Positions 19,097 to 29,279 of a stretch of DNA of 64,000 bases are shown one piece after another. Position 1 is the stretch's first letter; every line of letters starts with the position of its first letter. Position numbers and translations under genes: made by a program. The notes beneath the pieces are model-generated. The model was not told the origin of the DNA. It searched no databases and was given only the letters and a program-made list of their open reading frames with translations. Source of the DNA: Dendrolimus kikuchii (Eukaryota; Arthropoda; Insecta; Lepidoptera; Lasiocampidae); the NCBI GenBank assembly GCA_019925095.2, contig CM034392.1:1805501-1869500 (forward strand). The letters run 5' to 3'.

Positions 19097-21973
19097 TTAC
19101 AAGTAAAAGATGTAGTCCAGATCGCTCTCGGTGGGGAGCGTTCCCAAAATGCTGGCCGCATTCCCGCGTTGTATGGCAACGCTAATACGTTGCCCTAAAT
19201 ATAGGCCAGCCCTTTGGTCACGCGAGACTTCTTTCAATCGCCTTGAAAGGTCTCGATAAAGTTGATGAGCCTCACGTCCCCATGGCCCCAAAGTCTCAAC
19301 CCCAAAAGCCACAAATATGTATCCGTCACCGATGGATGCATATTTGCGGCGTTTCAGGGTTTCTTGAAGTGTGGCAGCTCCTCCGGCAGTGACGGCTGTA
19401 TTTGGAAGATGGGAAGCCGCTAACGTATCGACACAAGTTGCGTCCCATACTAAGGGGCGTCCCATCTTCCAAGGTACCAACGACATTCCGTCTGGTCGCT
19501 TGCCATCGTCGCGGCACAGTCCGTTCGGTTCAAGAACAGCAGGTACCCCGACGGTGACAAGAGACCGGCGGATGATATCGTTGATTGCCGCATGTCGTGA
19601 AGTTCTACCAGCACTCCTCAAACACGACAAGCCATGATGACCAAGTCTATCAACTTTATCTCCGCACCGACAACGATGTGGGACTACGATGTCTGCCCCC
19701 AGGCGAATGCAGGCAGCAATCCTGAATGTAGTATCATCCAGGAGTGTACCTAGATTCGCCGAGGGCAGACTCTGAAGCCACAGACCAGACTCCCAGTTAG
19801 AAACAGCTAGGAGGCGAGCACGGTCAGTTTCGCCGGTGCAAGATGACATGAGATTGTCATACACCGACTTACTGAGCGGCCCATCCCACAGCCTCTGCAT
19901 CTTTGGATCTAAAGGAAAATTTTCATTCGGGCAAGCCAAAGACCAGGCATTTCTGGCCTCAGTCAAATATGGGACCTCAAAATCACTGAGTGATGGATTT
20001 ATTATATTACCGATGAGGTCCACAGTACTATGGACTGAGGACAGAAAGGCAGGTAGTGCTACGTCGGAAATTTTGCGTATCCCCAAGCCACCTAGCCGTA
20101 TCGGTAAGGAAGCTTGGGTCCACGATCGGTCATCTAAAGAAATATTTAAGATGGAAGTTAATGTTTGCCGAATAATATTGTCTAAATTGTTTAAAATACT
20201 GGAATGTCTCCAAAGGGGGGAACAACGCAATACATACGTAAAGTTGGGAGTGAAAACGCAGTGCCTGATAATAAAATAAGCACTATGTGTATTTAATTGT
20301 TTTAAATTTGATAATTTTGACTGAAAATTGACAATTTTGTCTTCTACAAAAGATGAGAAGGATTCATCAAAGACGGGAGACCCAAGGAGGTTTAAATTAT
20401 TTTTATTAACAATTTTTAGATTGGGGGCCAAATCTGTAAAAGCGGAAATAGTGCTTATGTTATTTTTCGTCGAACAGGCAAGAAAAAGTTCGCATTTGGA
20501 AAAATTTAAAGATAAACCTATTTTTCCAAACTCTTCTATTAAAAAATTTAGATCCTTTTTCACTGCATCTATATTACCTCCTAAGGTCCCATCGTCGAGA
20601 TACCACACGTTGAATTTAGAATTTAATTGTTTAATGATAGGGTGGATGGCAAGTGAAAAAATGGCTGGCCCGAGAGGGTCGCCCTGCTGACATCCCGTTG
20701 CCGAATGAATTAAGTTATTTTGATATACCAAATAAGAATTTTCGTTGTAGCACTGATGAACAAACTTGTAAATTTTGGGAAAATGTTTTTTAACTTCGGA
20801 CAGCAGAGTGCACCTATTGACCGAATTGAATGCATTTTTGACATCCACCTTCAGGATTACCTCACAGGAATCAGTGGTAGCAAATGATCTCAGAGAATGT
20901 ACCGCTGCCTCGCAGCCACCTTTAGTGCCAAAACCTAATTGAATCGGCGTAAAGTAGCTGGAGCACCGGTTTCTTATAGCTCGACAGCATACTTTGGCTG
21001 CGAGGCGTCGGTACGTGGTGCCAACTGCAATAGGTCGAATGCCGCCATCTTTTTTCTTTAGAGCACATAAGTTGGCACCGTATATTATTGGGAGGATGTC
21101 GTTATTAACACAGCCAGAGAGCATTAGATTAATCAAGTCCGTCATGTCCTTGAGCAGCAGCTCACCAGCATTGCCGGTGCCCCCACTCAACAAATCTTTG
21201 AGATGTTGTGGAGTGAGGCCATCCAACCCTCCGGCCGAGCCACTTCTGAAGGACATAACGGCTTCGAGAATGCTCTCTGGGGTTACGTCTAAATTACTCT
21301 CATTGAGGGCTTCGGACATATCTTGCAACCATGTACTTCCGGAAGGTGGATGTTTATCTTCTAAAGCACGCAGAGTTGTCTCATCATTGGGTGCTATATC
21401 ATCATTCGAGAAAAGAATTCTTGCTGCTCCCTTAATATCACCATCTGAAAGCTTTTTTTCGACCATATGACCTAAATGTTTATTCGGATACTTGTATCTT
21501 TTTGTTTTACTAAAGTCAAATTTGTCTTCAATATTTTCAATATGTTTGCAATTGTGTTTAATTTTAGATGTAACATTACCATGTTCGTTCTTGCTAATAT
21601 TAAGGATTTGATAGGGGAGTAGCAATAAATGCTCCCAGGTACGTAAGGAGTTCTCGTTTATCACTTTTCTTATTTTCTCTGAAAAAATTTGGCAAACACT
21701 AATTCTAGCTCCTCGAGGGATTCTTTTTACTACTGGTGCCAATTGTTTAAATTTTGAAATTTTTTGCCAGAAAGGAATTTGTGTCAAATTGTGGGACAAT
21801 GGATCCGGAATCGGTGGGGGGTTTAGCAAAGAGGTTGAAACTTCATTTCGGTTTTTATGGGCTTTGCCAATATGAACTCTCAAGCCTCTTTGCCCTTTAA
21901 AGAAGCGTACCTGGGTGCATTTATGACATTGAATTAAGTTCTCGAGTGATGAATCAGTCTGTGACTTTTGCAT
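19097..21973 (-). CDS. Intact ORF of a non-LTR retrotransposon with C2H2 finger, RT and restriction-like endonuclease
   Basis: The ORF is 958 codons, uninterrupted. Residues 16-39 form a C2H2 finger (Cys16, Cys19, His34, His39). The reverse transcriptase covers about 240-520. It has motif A VDVKNAFNSV, the GCQQGDPLGPAIF motif, and a catalytic YLDD box at 458-461 where most LINEs have F/YADD. The C-terminus has Cys768, Cys770, His779 and Cys784, an exact CX1CX8HX4C pattern, then RH (793-794), Glu815, RPD (Asp828) and WDATC (Asp844). This is the layout of the restriction-like endonuclease of R2-type elements, so one protein would nick the target and reverse transcribe. No apurinic-type endonuclease is seen. 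The ATG at 21971-21973 is the first in frame before the finger. Clade is not decided. Short relatives lie at 17.2, 18.2, 23.6 and 42.2 kb. The uninterrupted frame suggests a recent insertion. Confidence 0.85.
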   Translation of the reverse strand: MQKSQTDSSLENLIQCHKCTQVRFFKGQRGLRVHIGKAHKNRNEVSTSLLNPPPIPDPLSHNLTQIPFWQKISKFKQLAPVVKRIPRGARISVCQIFSEKIRKVINENSLRTWEHLLLLPYQILNISKNEHGNVTSKIKHNCKHIENIEDKFDFSKTKRYKYPNKHLGHMVEKKLSDGDIKGAARILFSNDDIAPNDETTLRALEDKHPPSGSTWLQDMSEALNESNLDVTPESILEAVMSFRSGSAGGLDGLTPQHLKDLLSGGTGNAGELLLKDMTDLINLMLSGCVNNDILPIIYGANLCALKKKDGGIRPIAVGTTYRRLAAKVCCRAIRNRCSSYFTPIQLGFGTKGGCEAAVHSLRSFATTDSCEVILKVDVKNAFNSVNRCTLLSEVKKHFPKIYKFVHQCYNENSYLVYQNNLIHSATGCQQGDPLGPAIFSLAIHPIIKQLNSKFNVWYLDDGTLGGNIDAVKKDLNFLIEEFGKIGLSLNFSKCELFLACSTKNNISTISAFTDLAPNLKIVNKNNLNLLGSPVFDESFSSFVEDKIVNFQSKLSNLKQLNTHSAYFIIRHCVFTPNFTYVLRCSPLWRHSSILNNLDNIIRQTLTSILNISLDDRSWTQASLPIRLGGLGIRKISDVALPAFLSSVHSTVDLIGNIINPSLSDFEVPYLTEARNAWSLACPNENFPLDPKMQRLWDGPLSKSVYDNLMSSCTGETDRARLLAVSNWESGLWLQSLPSANLGTLLDDTTFRIAACIRLGADIVVPHRCRCGDKVDRLGHHGLSCLRSAGRTSRHAAINDIIRRSLVTVGVPAVLEPNGLCRDDGKRPDGMSLVPWKMGRPLVWDATCVDTLAASHLPNTAVTAGGAATLQETLKRRKYASIGDGYIFVAFGVETLGPWGREAHQLYRDLSRRLKEVSRDQRAGLYLGQRISVAIQRGNAASILGTLPTESDLDYIFYL

Positions 21974-22579
21974 TAAATTAAGTTTTGAAACTTAAATACA
22001 AATATAACTTATGTACTTCTTATAATAAAAAATAAAAAAAAACTTATTCGAATAATAGGTAAAATTAATAAAAAATATATACACTGACGTAGAGGCACAC
22101 ACAGTTCGTTTTCTTTTTCAATTGGGCTATTAAATTTATATTGCAGAAGTAGGATGGTATATATATATAGGATAGTATGGATAGTGTTCTTCTTTTAATA
22201 GTATTCATCTTTTGGTATCACTCATATCATTCTATCTTGTTTCATTAACACTTGAAATTTTGCCAATCTTTTCGTCAATTTCATTCGACTGGAATAATTT
22301 AATCAAAATTTTCGGGAACACAATGGTCAGGAACACAGCTAGTTGGTCGTTGCTTTCAAGTACGACTGCTCTCGGTTGTGAATTTGATAAAATGTACAAT
22401 CTGGTAAAAAAAACATGACCGGAGATTCTTGGCCGAGGTATAATCGTCTAATATTGAGGACAACCTGAGGTTATAAACTATATTATTTCGACTTCTGGTA
22501 CACTTGTTGATTTAAATTTATAATTTTAATAAGGATATAAAATCGAAAAAATAAATTATAAATTAATTTTAATTTTTAC
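21974..22579. other. 5' flank of the REL retrotransposon
   Basis: AT-rich. The first 100 bp may be the element's 5' UTR. The boundary could not be set. Confidence 0.4.
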
Positions 22580-22861
22580 TTGATAATGTTTTCAGTTGAC
22601 GTTGTCAATCAATCAAGTATATTAAGATAATTTAAGGTAGTTACGAATATTTAAGTGTGGTAATAAATACATCTGTGAAAGGTCTGTTTTATGTGTGTAT
22701 TTTTTTTATTTTTTTATTGCAGGAGTTCAGCAGACAGGCAGACGGCCCACTTGATGGAAAGCGGTTACCATCGCCTATGGACATTTGCAATACCAAAGGT
22801 ATATCAGTGAATACTTATTTAAATACCAAAATAATGCAAGTTAATGCCTTGATATTTATCA
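22580..22861 (+). repeat. Probable LTR remnant upstream of the gag fragment
   Basis: AT-rich sequence with an AATAAA at about 22663, ending ATCA just before the primer-site-like stretch. It is interrupted by a minus-strand family-B fragment at about 22705-22800. The left LTR end was not found. Confidence 0.4.
22705..22800 (-). mobile_element. Family-B retroposon 3' fragment in an LTR remnant
   Basis: TTTTTATTGCAGGAGTTCAG to CATTTGCAATACCAAAGGT, minus orientation, truncated after about 95 bp. Confidence 0.75.
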
Positions 22862-23190
22862 ACTGGCGACGAGGATGGGACAGCGACGGCCTGAGCCTAA
22901 TTTCTTAGCAGACAGATTAAGATTTCGGCAACGTTCACAAAGGCAGGGGGAAAGTATATCCGAGTATATGGCAGAATTGAAACGATTAATAAAAAACTGT
23001 GGATTCTGTTCAAAAAGTTTAAAGGAAAATTTAGGAGACTAGTTCGTATGTGGATTGCGCAATGATATCCTTAGGCAAAGGATGTTTCCAGAAGAGGAGT
23101 TATCATTTAAAAAGGCGATAATTATGGAGATGGTTGAGACAGACTCCGCCTTAATGGAAAACCGGACCATGAAGCGAAATCAAGATAAGT
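22862..23190 (+). pseudogene. Degraded gag fragment of a Ty3/gypsy-type LTR element
   Basis: A primer-site-like ACTGGCGACGAGGATGGG is followed by an open frame with LRFRQRSQRQGESISEYMAE, then FVCGLRNDILRQRM and KKAIIMEMVETDSALMENR. This is the usual gag signature of insect gypsy-type elements. One in-frame TAG lies before FVCGL. The fragment stops at 23190, where a family-B retroposon begins. Confidence 0.7.
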
Positions 23191-23503
23191 AATCCGTGCA
23201 GGAACGGAGAAAGAATACAATTTCCTGCGGCCGGGCGGCCTGTTGTAAGAGGTGACTTAACAACCCACAGCCAGGTGGTAGGGCATTTGCCCGACTGGAT
23301 GGCTATCACTCCCGGTCTAAAGTATGTCGCCATAACAACCTTGAGTTGTGTTCCGGCATTAGTGACCAGGTTCCAGTCTCCCTTAAGAGAGCAGCAGCGC
23401 ATTTGTAGCACCTTTGGTGTTGCAAATGTCCATAGGCGATGGTAACCGCTTTCCATTAAGTGGGCCGTCTGCCTGGCTTCTGATTTCCTGCAATAAAAAA
23501 AAA
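23191..23503 (+). mobile_element. Family-B retroposon, full length
   Basis: ATCCGTGCAGGAACGGAG to TTCCTGCAATAAAAAAAA. It separates the gag fragment from the REL fragment. Confidence 0.82.
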
Positions 23504-23524
23504 CCTTGTGAATCAAATGACACA

Positions 23525-23766
23525 ATGGGGTGGAGACTTTGGGCCCGTGAGGGCCAAGTGCCCACAAAATATTTCAAAATATTAAAAAACGTCTGGTCGT
23601 TACAACAGGAGACCTGAAGGCTGGAGCTCACCTCGCTCAAAGGATTAGCCTCTGTATCCAGCGAGTTAATGCTGCCAGCCTTCTAGGCACTATACCCAGT
23701 GACAGGGGTCTGGTGGGCTGGACGGGCTTTAGTATAGGTTTTTATTTTTTTACTATTGTATGTATA
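23525..23766 (+). pseudogene. C-terminal fragment and 3' tail of a REL retrotransposon relative, split by a solo LTR
   Basis: The frame reads VETLGP-stop-GPSAHKIF, then LAQRISLCIQRVNAASLLG. It resembles the end of the intact element (LGQRISVAIQRGNAASILG) and is very close to the fragment at 42.1 kb. The untranslated tail continues to the LTR at 23768 and resumes after 24229. Confidence 0.75.
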
Positions 23767-23767
23767 T

Positions 23768-24229
23768 TGTTACATGCCGACAAGAGTGAATGCACACCTG
23801 CCTGCCATAAAGCACAGTTTATTATCTTCTCGCATTTGAACTTCTTTTGTTTACTTAGAAAAACAGTCTGTTGTGTATTGTACTAGTTTATGACCGTTCG
23901 CAGGAATAATTAAGCAGGTGTGCGGATTACGTATTTCTAGGAAATTAAGTCGACGATACGGGCGGGCACACTTATTTGTGTGAAGTATAAAACGACGGCA
24001 AGATGGAGAAGGGAGGCAGTCTAGCGAGAACGGACGGCAGTCAAGCGATGATTACGATACGAGCAAGACGTGTAGCTTCGATAAGCTGTATAGTGACGGA
24101 CTTTGCGCGTGTTAATAAATCGTGCAGTTTGTACTGGTTGTGTCCAGTTATGTTTGTACCTGTGTTATACCTGTTTGTATAGTTCTGATAAATTCTATAG
24201 TAATTCCAACGGTATTTTAATTTGTAACA
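23768..24229 (+). mobile_element. Solo LTR, copy 1 (462 bp)
   Basis: Begins TGTTAC and ends GTAACA, flanked by ATAT on both sides (23764-23767 and 24230-24233). It contains TATAAAA near 23986 and AATAAA near 24114, as expected for promoter and polyadenylation signals. The related REL tail at 42.05 kb shows the uninterrupted site. No internal coding region is attached. Confidence 0.9.
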
Positions 24230-24233
24230 ATAT

Positions 24234-24600
24234 TTTTAAGTGAGTTTTCTTATAAGATAGTTTTATTTTTAGTAGTTTACATGGGATTGTATGCATTTAC
24301 ATTATATATAAAGTTATTTGAGAAAAAAACACTTAAAAATAAAAAAAAAAGGATTTAGAATAAAATATTAAAATACAATGATACATACATTACAGTTTCA
24401 TTTTAATTTGTACATATAGTTTTACTTTCTGAAAGCATTCGTAATTTTAATAATAATAAACAAATAAATACATTTTATTGAATTGAAAAATGTTTCAAAT
24501 GATAGTTACGTGAATTAGTTTTATTGTTGCAATTTGTGTAATACATATTTAAAGTTTTGTCGTAAGTAATTTCTAGTAATTGATATTCTCCAAAATATAG
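24234..24600. other. Spacer between two inverted solo LTRs
   Basis: AT-rich. The first part continues the 3' tail of the REL relative (TTTTTAAGTGAGTTTT). The rest is unrecognised. Confidence 0.5.
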
Positions 24601-25113
24601 TTTTACGAGTGTGGGACTCGAATTAAAATGCCGTTGGAATTACTATAGAGTTTATTAGAACTATACAAACACGTATAAAACAGGTACAAATAAAACTAGA
24701 CACTACTTGTTACAATCTGCACGATTCAATAACACGCGCAAAGTCCGTCACTATATCGCTTGTCGAATCTACGTCTTACTCGTATCGTAATCCTCGCTCG
24801 ACTGCCGATCTCTCCGTTCGGGCATTCCTTTATACTCAACTTACAATATGTCATGACCGTTTAAACAATGATTTCCAAAACCACACCTAGGTACTGTCGG
24901 CGCTATTCCCAGGAAACATAACTCTGTACACCTGCATAATTATGCCTGCTAACGGCCATAAACAAGTACAATAACAATAGGCTATTGTATAATTGCAAAT
25001 TTTAAACACAAAGAAAACAAAAGAAGATAGTCATAAAACAGTTTCAACGTTATCAGCATGCAAGCTGCGGCAGGTAATAAATACAGGTATTGTATTTGGC
25101 CCAACTTGTAACA
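24601..25113 (-). mobile_element. Solo LTR, copy 2 (513 bp), inverted relative to copy 1
   Basis: Same family as copy 1: CCGTTGGAATTACTATAGAG near the left end, AACACGCGCAAAGTCCGTCA inside, ending TTGTAACA. The flanks are ATAG on both sides (24597-24600 and 25114-25117). The left terminal TG is mutated to TT. Confidence 0.85.
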
Positions 25114-25152
25114 ATAGTAATGTGCGAGCGAGATAGCAATTTCCATTTTGGT

Positions 25153-25320
25153 AGACGTTTTTTTATTGCATGAATTCAGCAGACAGGCAGACGGCCCACT
25201 TGATGGAAAGCCGTAACATCGTAGGTGTTACAAATGCGCTGTCGCTCTCTAAAGGGAGACTGGAACCTGGCAATTAATGCCGGAACACGACTCAAGGCTG
25301 TTATGGCGGCATACTCCGCG
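25153..25320 (-). mobile_element. Family-B retroposon, minus copy, head to head with the next
   Basis: TTTTTATTGCATGAATTCAG to GGCGGCATACTCCGCGC. It stops 13 bp before the + copy at 25333, forming an imperfect inverted pair. Confidence 0.75.
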
Positions 25321-25332
25321 CATTCCATTTAA

Positions 25333-25640
25333 CCGTGCAGGAACGGAGAAAGAATACAACTTCCTGCGGCCGGGCGGCCTGTCGTAAGAGGCGACAAAAC
25401 AACCCACAGCCAGGTAGTAGGACATTTGCCTGACTGGATGGATACCACCCCTGGTGTAGAGTATGCCGTCATAACAACCTTGAGTTGTGTTCCGGCATTA
25501 GTGACCAGGTTCCAGTCTCCCTTGAGAGAGCAGAAGCGCATTTGTAGCACCTTTGGTGTTGTAAATATCTATAGGCGATGGTAACCGCTTTCCATATAGT
25601 GGACCGTCTGCTTGTCTGCTGCACTCCTGTAATAAAAAAA
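25333..25640 (+). mobile_element. Family-B retroposon, full length
   Basis: CCGTGCAGGAACGGAG to ACTCCTGTAATAAAAAAA. The antisense frame is open for 73 codons. Confidence 0.8.
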
Positions 25641-25759
25641 ATTACTCTAGACTAGACCAAGGGTGGACTACTATCATCCAAGCGGACAAATACGCACTTG
25701 GCTGTGGGTTGGTAATCAGGGCGTTCCATTTGTAGCTCACAAGGCCCAAAATGCTCAGT

Positions 25760-26066
25760 TTATTTTTTATTGCAGGAGTTCAGCAGACAGGCAGACGGCC
25801 CATGTGATGGAAAGCGGTTACCATCGCCTATGGACACACACCAAAGGTGCTACAAATGCGCTGCTGCTCTCTTAAGGGAAACTGGAACCTGGTCACTAAT
25901 GCCGGAACACAACACAAAGTTGTTATGACGGCATACTCTAGACCTGGGGTGGTCGCAATCTAGTCGAGCAAATACCCTACCACCTGGCTGTGGGTTGTTT
26001 AGTCGCCTCTTACGACAGGCCGCCAGGCCGCAGGAAATTGTATTCTTTCTCCGTTCCTGCACTGAT
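25760..26066 (-). mobile_element. Family-B retroposon, minus copy, full length
   Basis: TTTTTTATTGCAGGAGTTCA to CCGTTCCTGCACTGAT. Nearly complete. Confidence 0.8.
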
Positions 26067-26074
26067 AAAAAGCC

Positions 26075-26170
26075 GTTCCACAAGGCGACCGCGGTCGTTG
26101 TGGTCGTGGCGAAAACGTCACTAATGACGTCATCATTTTCGATCACACAACGACCCATGTCAATAGGCGG
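26075..26170 (-). repeat. Short repeat with a conserved frame (copy 1)
   Basis: On the minus strand it reads DMGRCVIENDDVISDVFATT. It matches 40595-40700 with an in-frame 9-nt difference. Confidence 0.5.
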
Positions 26171-26387
26171 GTCGAATAGCGGTTCCACTTGGGTTTACGA
26201 TTCTAACGCGGGCAAGCAAGTGGAACGGGATAAATCGAGGTCGTGAACGTGGTCATTGTGAGTCCCTAATGGAACGTAGCCTTTGTCGCCTCTTACGACA
26301 GGCCGCTTGGCCGTAGGACTGCACCGACAATTATCGAGCTGTCAAAAGTAATATAAAATATTGGTAAGTGTAGTAGGGTTCTTGCAT

Positions 26388-26800
26388 ATTTTTTTTTTTG
26401 AGGCGAGGGAAAATGCTTAACCGATTTACGCGCAAACTGGGTCGTTGCTAGGGGAACGACACGCGTCGGTCGGGGGCGATAACTCTGCAGCAATAGTATG
26501 CTCTTGGCAGTGCTCCGTCCGCGATCGACGTCACAGAATAGTGTGGAAGACTCCGAGCGTTGCTGCACGAGCGAGCAACCCCAATACCCACTAAAAACCC
26601 CCTCCTCCCTGTCGACCCTGCGCTTTTGTTTGTGTTGGAAAGGCTGAGATTTAGAACATAGTTACGCCCAGCCGATCCAGCGCAATAAAGTGCCTGGAGT
26701 GTGCCCTCGGAGAACACACCCCACTTCGTTGTGCGGGGGTAGAAGGTCCTTTGCTCTCCTAGCAAGCTAAAGGCCCTGCATTCAGGAACTCGCACCAAGG
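26388..26800 (-). mobile_element. Family-A retroposon
   Basis: TTTTTTTTTTGAGGCGAGGG, ACATAGTTACGCCCAGCCGA and CCTAGCAAGCTAAAGGCCC. It is closest to the copy at 43540, with which it shares GACGTCACAGAATAGTGTGG. Confidence 0.72.
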
Positions 26801-27029
26801 CCAATCAATTTTCGATGTATCGGGTACGTAACTATTATTTATTACAAGTCGTATAAATATTATTTCCGATATGGCAACCGTAACGGCCAAATGTTCGTAA
26901 ACGTATTAATATTTCGGCTCATATATCTTCTACTTTTATCGTCAAACATCAAATACGCAACAGTAATTTTCAATGCCAAAGTGATCTCAAGGTTTTCTAG
27001 GTATCTATGGTCTTAGAAGAATAGAATAG

Positions 27030-27600
27030 AATAACAGCCCATAAACGTCCCACTGCTGGACTCGGGCTTCCCATTATAGAGGGGAACAGTATACCCGCGA
27101 GGTGGCAGGTTTGACACATCAATTATCTCGATGTGCAGGTTGCATCACGATGTTTTCCTTCACCGTTGTTAGCACGTGGTAATTGTAACAATATACACAT
27201 TAGGTCAGAATACTGTCTAAGTGGTGCATGAGTTCCGACCAGGATCGAACCTGCGCCTTGCACATGCGCCCCGACATAAGGCACACACTGCACATGCATT
27301 TCCTCACAACACCAGCATGTAACAGATACACTCTACATTAGTATAAGTTTAGTATTAAAATTAGAATAAATTAGTATAATAAGTTATTCGTAAAGTAGAC
27401 CACAACACAAATATCATATAATAAATGTCACAGACAATAACAAAAATAAAAAATAAGCGTGTATAAATTCTAAAAACTTTTTTCTAAATTAAGTTGTAAA
27501 AAAGGGTACGGAACTCGAAGCCGTAGTTGTTAAAAAAAAAAAAAGAACTCGCAGCCATAGAGTTTGGGACGCGTACGCTAGCCATTACGCTACCACGACT
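27030..27600 (-). mobile_element. tRNA-derived SINE, family F, split by an insert
   Basis: The body and B box lie at 27030-27256 and the A-box end at 27546-27600 (CGCTAGCCATTACGCTACCA). About 290 bp of unrelated sequence lies between, flanked by GAACCTGCGCC and GAACTCGCAGCC as an imperfect target duplication. Confidence 0.7.
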
Positions 27601-27764
27601 TTTATCGACGTCTATGGTCTTACGAATCGTAAATTACTGACCAATCAGTAGTCAATATACGACCGTAATCGAGGAACGGAGAGTGAAATCAATCGAAATA
27701 CTTTTATTCAATTTATTCAAAGTTGCAGCCTCCTAGATTTTGGTTAAATGTACTTATGACGTCA

Positions 27765-28130
27765 TAAGTCGTGGTCAGCTATTTGCAGTCCACTGCTGGA
27801 CGTAGGCCTCTCCAAGACGGCGCTACTCATCCCTGTCCTCTGATCTCCTCATCCAGCGCCTACCGGCGACCTTGCACAAGCGCCTCGTCTGCTCCATCGG
27901 CCATCGGTCCTGCAGCAGACGTGACCAGCCTACTACCATTTCAACTTGCTAATTTTGCGAGCTATGTGGGTTACCTTGGTTCTCTTACGGATATCCTCAT
28001 TTCTAATTTTATCCATAAGAGAAACGCCTATAATAGCTCGCTCCATAGCCTGTTGAGCGACTTGGAACTTGTGGACTAATCCTGCTGTCAGTGTCCATGT
28101 CTCGGCCCCGTAGGTCAGGATGTCATAAGT
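27765..28130 (-). pseudogene. RTE-like LINE fragment, minus copy
   Basis: TATTTGCAGTCCACTGCTGG to CTCGGCCCCGTAGGTCAGGA. The reverse complement matches the split fragment at 16500-17040. Confidence 0.65.
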
Positions 28131-28149
28131 AGGTGGGAATAAAAGGAAT

Positions 28150-28774
28150 TAATGATTGTTTGAAAAGCAATTAAAATAGTAGTTGGGATCTGTACTTAGT
28201 GCATTCGGGGATATCGACCACGACGTCAAGACCCGTATCACAGCAGCTTGGGCCAAGTGGCGTGAGGTGACAGGTGTTATTTGGGAACCCAAAATGCCGG
28301 TTAAATTAAAGGGACAGGTCTATAAATCCATCATTAGACCTGTCCTTTTGTATAACAGTGAAGCGTGGCCTGTACTTGAGCGTCACAAGCAAGAACTGCG
28401 TGTCACGGAGATGAATATGCTGCGATGGATGTGTGGGGTGATGTGGAAAGACCGTGTCAGGAACTCCCGCATCCGCGACAGTCTTCATGTCCGTGACATA
28501 ACAGACAAACTGCAAGAGAGTCGCTTACGCTGGCTAATTATGTGGGGAACACGGTGCCTAGCCATGCCGCCTCCGCCAGGTCCCGGTCGAAAGGGAAGGC
28601 CCAAGAAATGTTGGCTGGACGTTGTGAAGGATGACATGCGTACCAATGGTCTCAAAACGGGGGATGCCGAAGACCGCGTGAAGTGGAGTAGAAAAAGTAG
28701 GAAAGCGGACCCTGGGCGTCGGAGTGAACGCTCCGAACGCAACCGGGATTTAACGCTCGGATGATGATGATGAT
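28150..28774 (+). pseudogene. RTE-like LINE, second family, C-terminal region with (GAT)n tail
   Basis: The frame reads FGDIDHDVKTRITAAWAKWR, IRPVLLYNSEAWPVLERHKQ, MLRWMCGVMWKDRVRNSRIR, then a proline-glycine stretch before RPKKCWLDVVKDDM. It ends GCTCGGATGATGATGATGA. Open to its stop but 5' truncated. Confidence 0.8.
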
Positions 28775-28869
28775 TAAAAGTAATTAAAATAATTTCTGTC
28801 ATAGTTAATTAGTTAATTTAAAAGTTAGAGCTAAGATGTTATTTTAACGTCTGTTCTTTTATATATGAA

Positions 28870-28990
28870 CTAGTATATGCCCGCGACTTCGTCTACGTTT
28901 GACTTGAAATTCTAGCGGGATTCTCGGGACACAAAGTACTGCAGCATTAAAAACAGAACGTAAGTTGTTGTTGTAGTGAAAACTGTGCCG
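28870..28990 (-). repeat. Helitron-type fragment, third family
   Basis: CTAGTATATGCCCGCGACTT, then TAGCGGGATTCTCGGGACAC. Similar CCCGCGGGA-rich sequence lies at 31830-32165 and 51085-51500. Confidence 0.5.
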
Positions 28991-29011
28991 GAATAAATTA
29001 ATTCTGTAATA

Positions 29012-29212
29012 TATTGTTACAATTACCACGTGCTAACGATGAAGGAAAACATCGTGATGAAACCTGCACATCGAGGCAACTGATATTTCAAACCCGCCAA
29101 TTCGCCTTGGACAAGTGTGGCAGGCTTACAGGATATACTGTACTTTCCCTTGTAAATGGGAGGTCCTAACCCAGCAGTGGTACGTTTATGGGCTGTAATT
29201 ATTGTAACAATT
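29012..29212 (+). mobile_element. 3' fragment of tRNA-derived SINE, family F
   Basis: Opposite orientation to the other copies: ACGTGCTAACGATGAAGGAA, then CGCCTTGGACAAGTGTGGC, ending CAGCAGTGGTACGTTTATGG. Confidence 0.7.
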
Positions 29213-29279
29213 ACTGACGTGGTTTAGCCATGGAATCACTATTTTCATTACAGCTCGATGGCCTGACTCCAACACGCTT

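Noticed and set aside
28183..28764. 193-codon frame as a possible host gene
   Set aside because: The sequence (LRWMCGVMWKDRVRNSRIR, RPKKCWLDVVKDDM) is typical of LINE C-termini. It repeats at 13.85 kb and ends in a (GAT)n tail.
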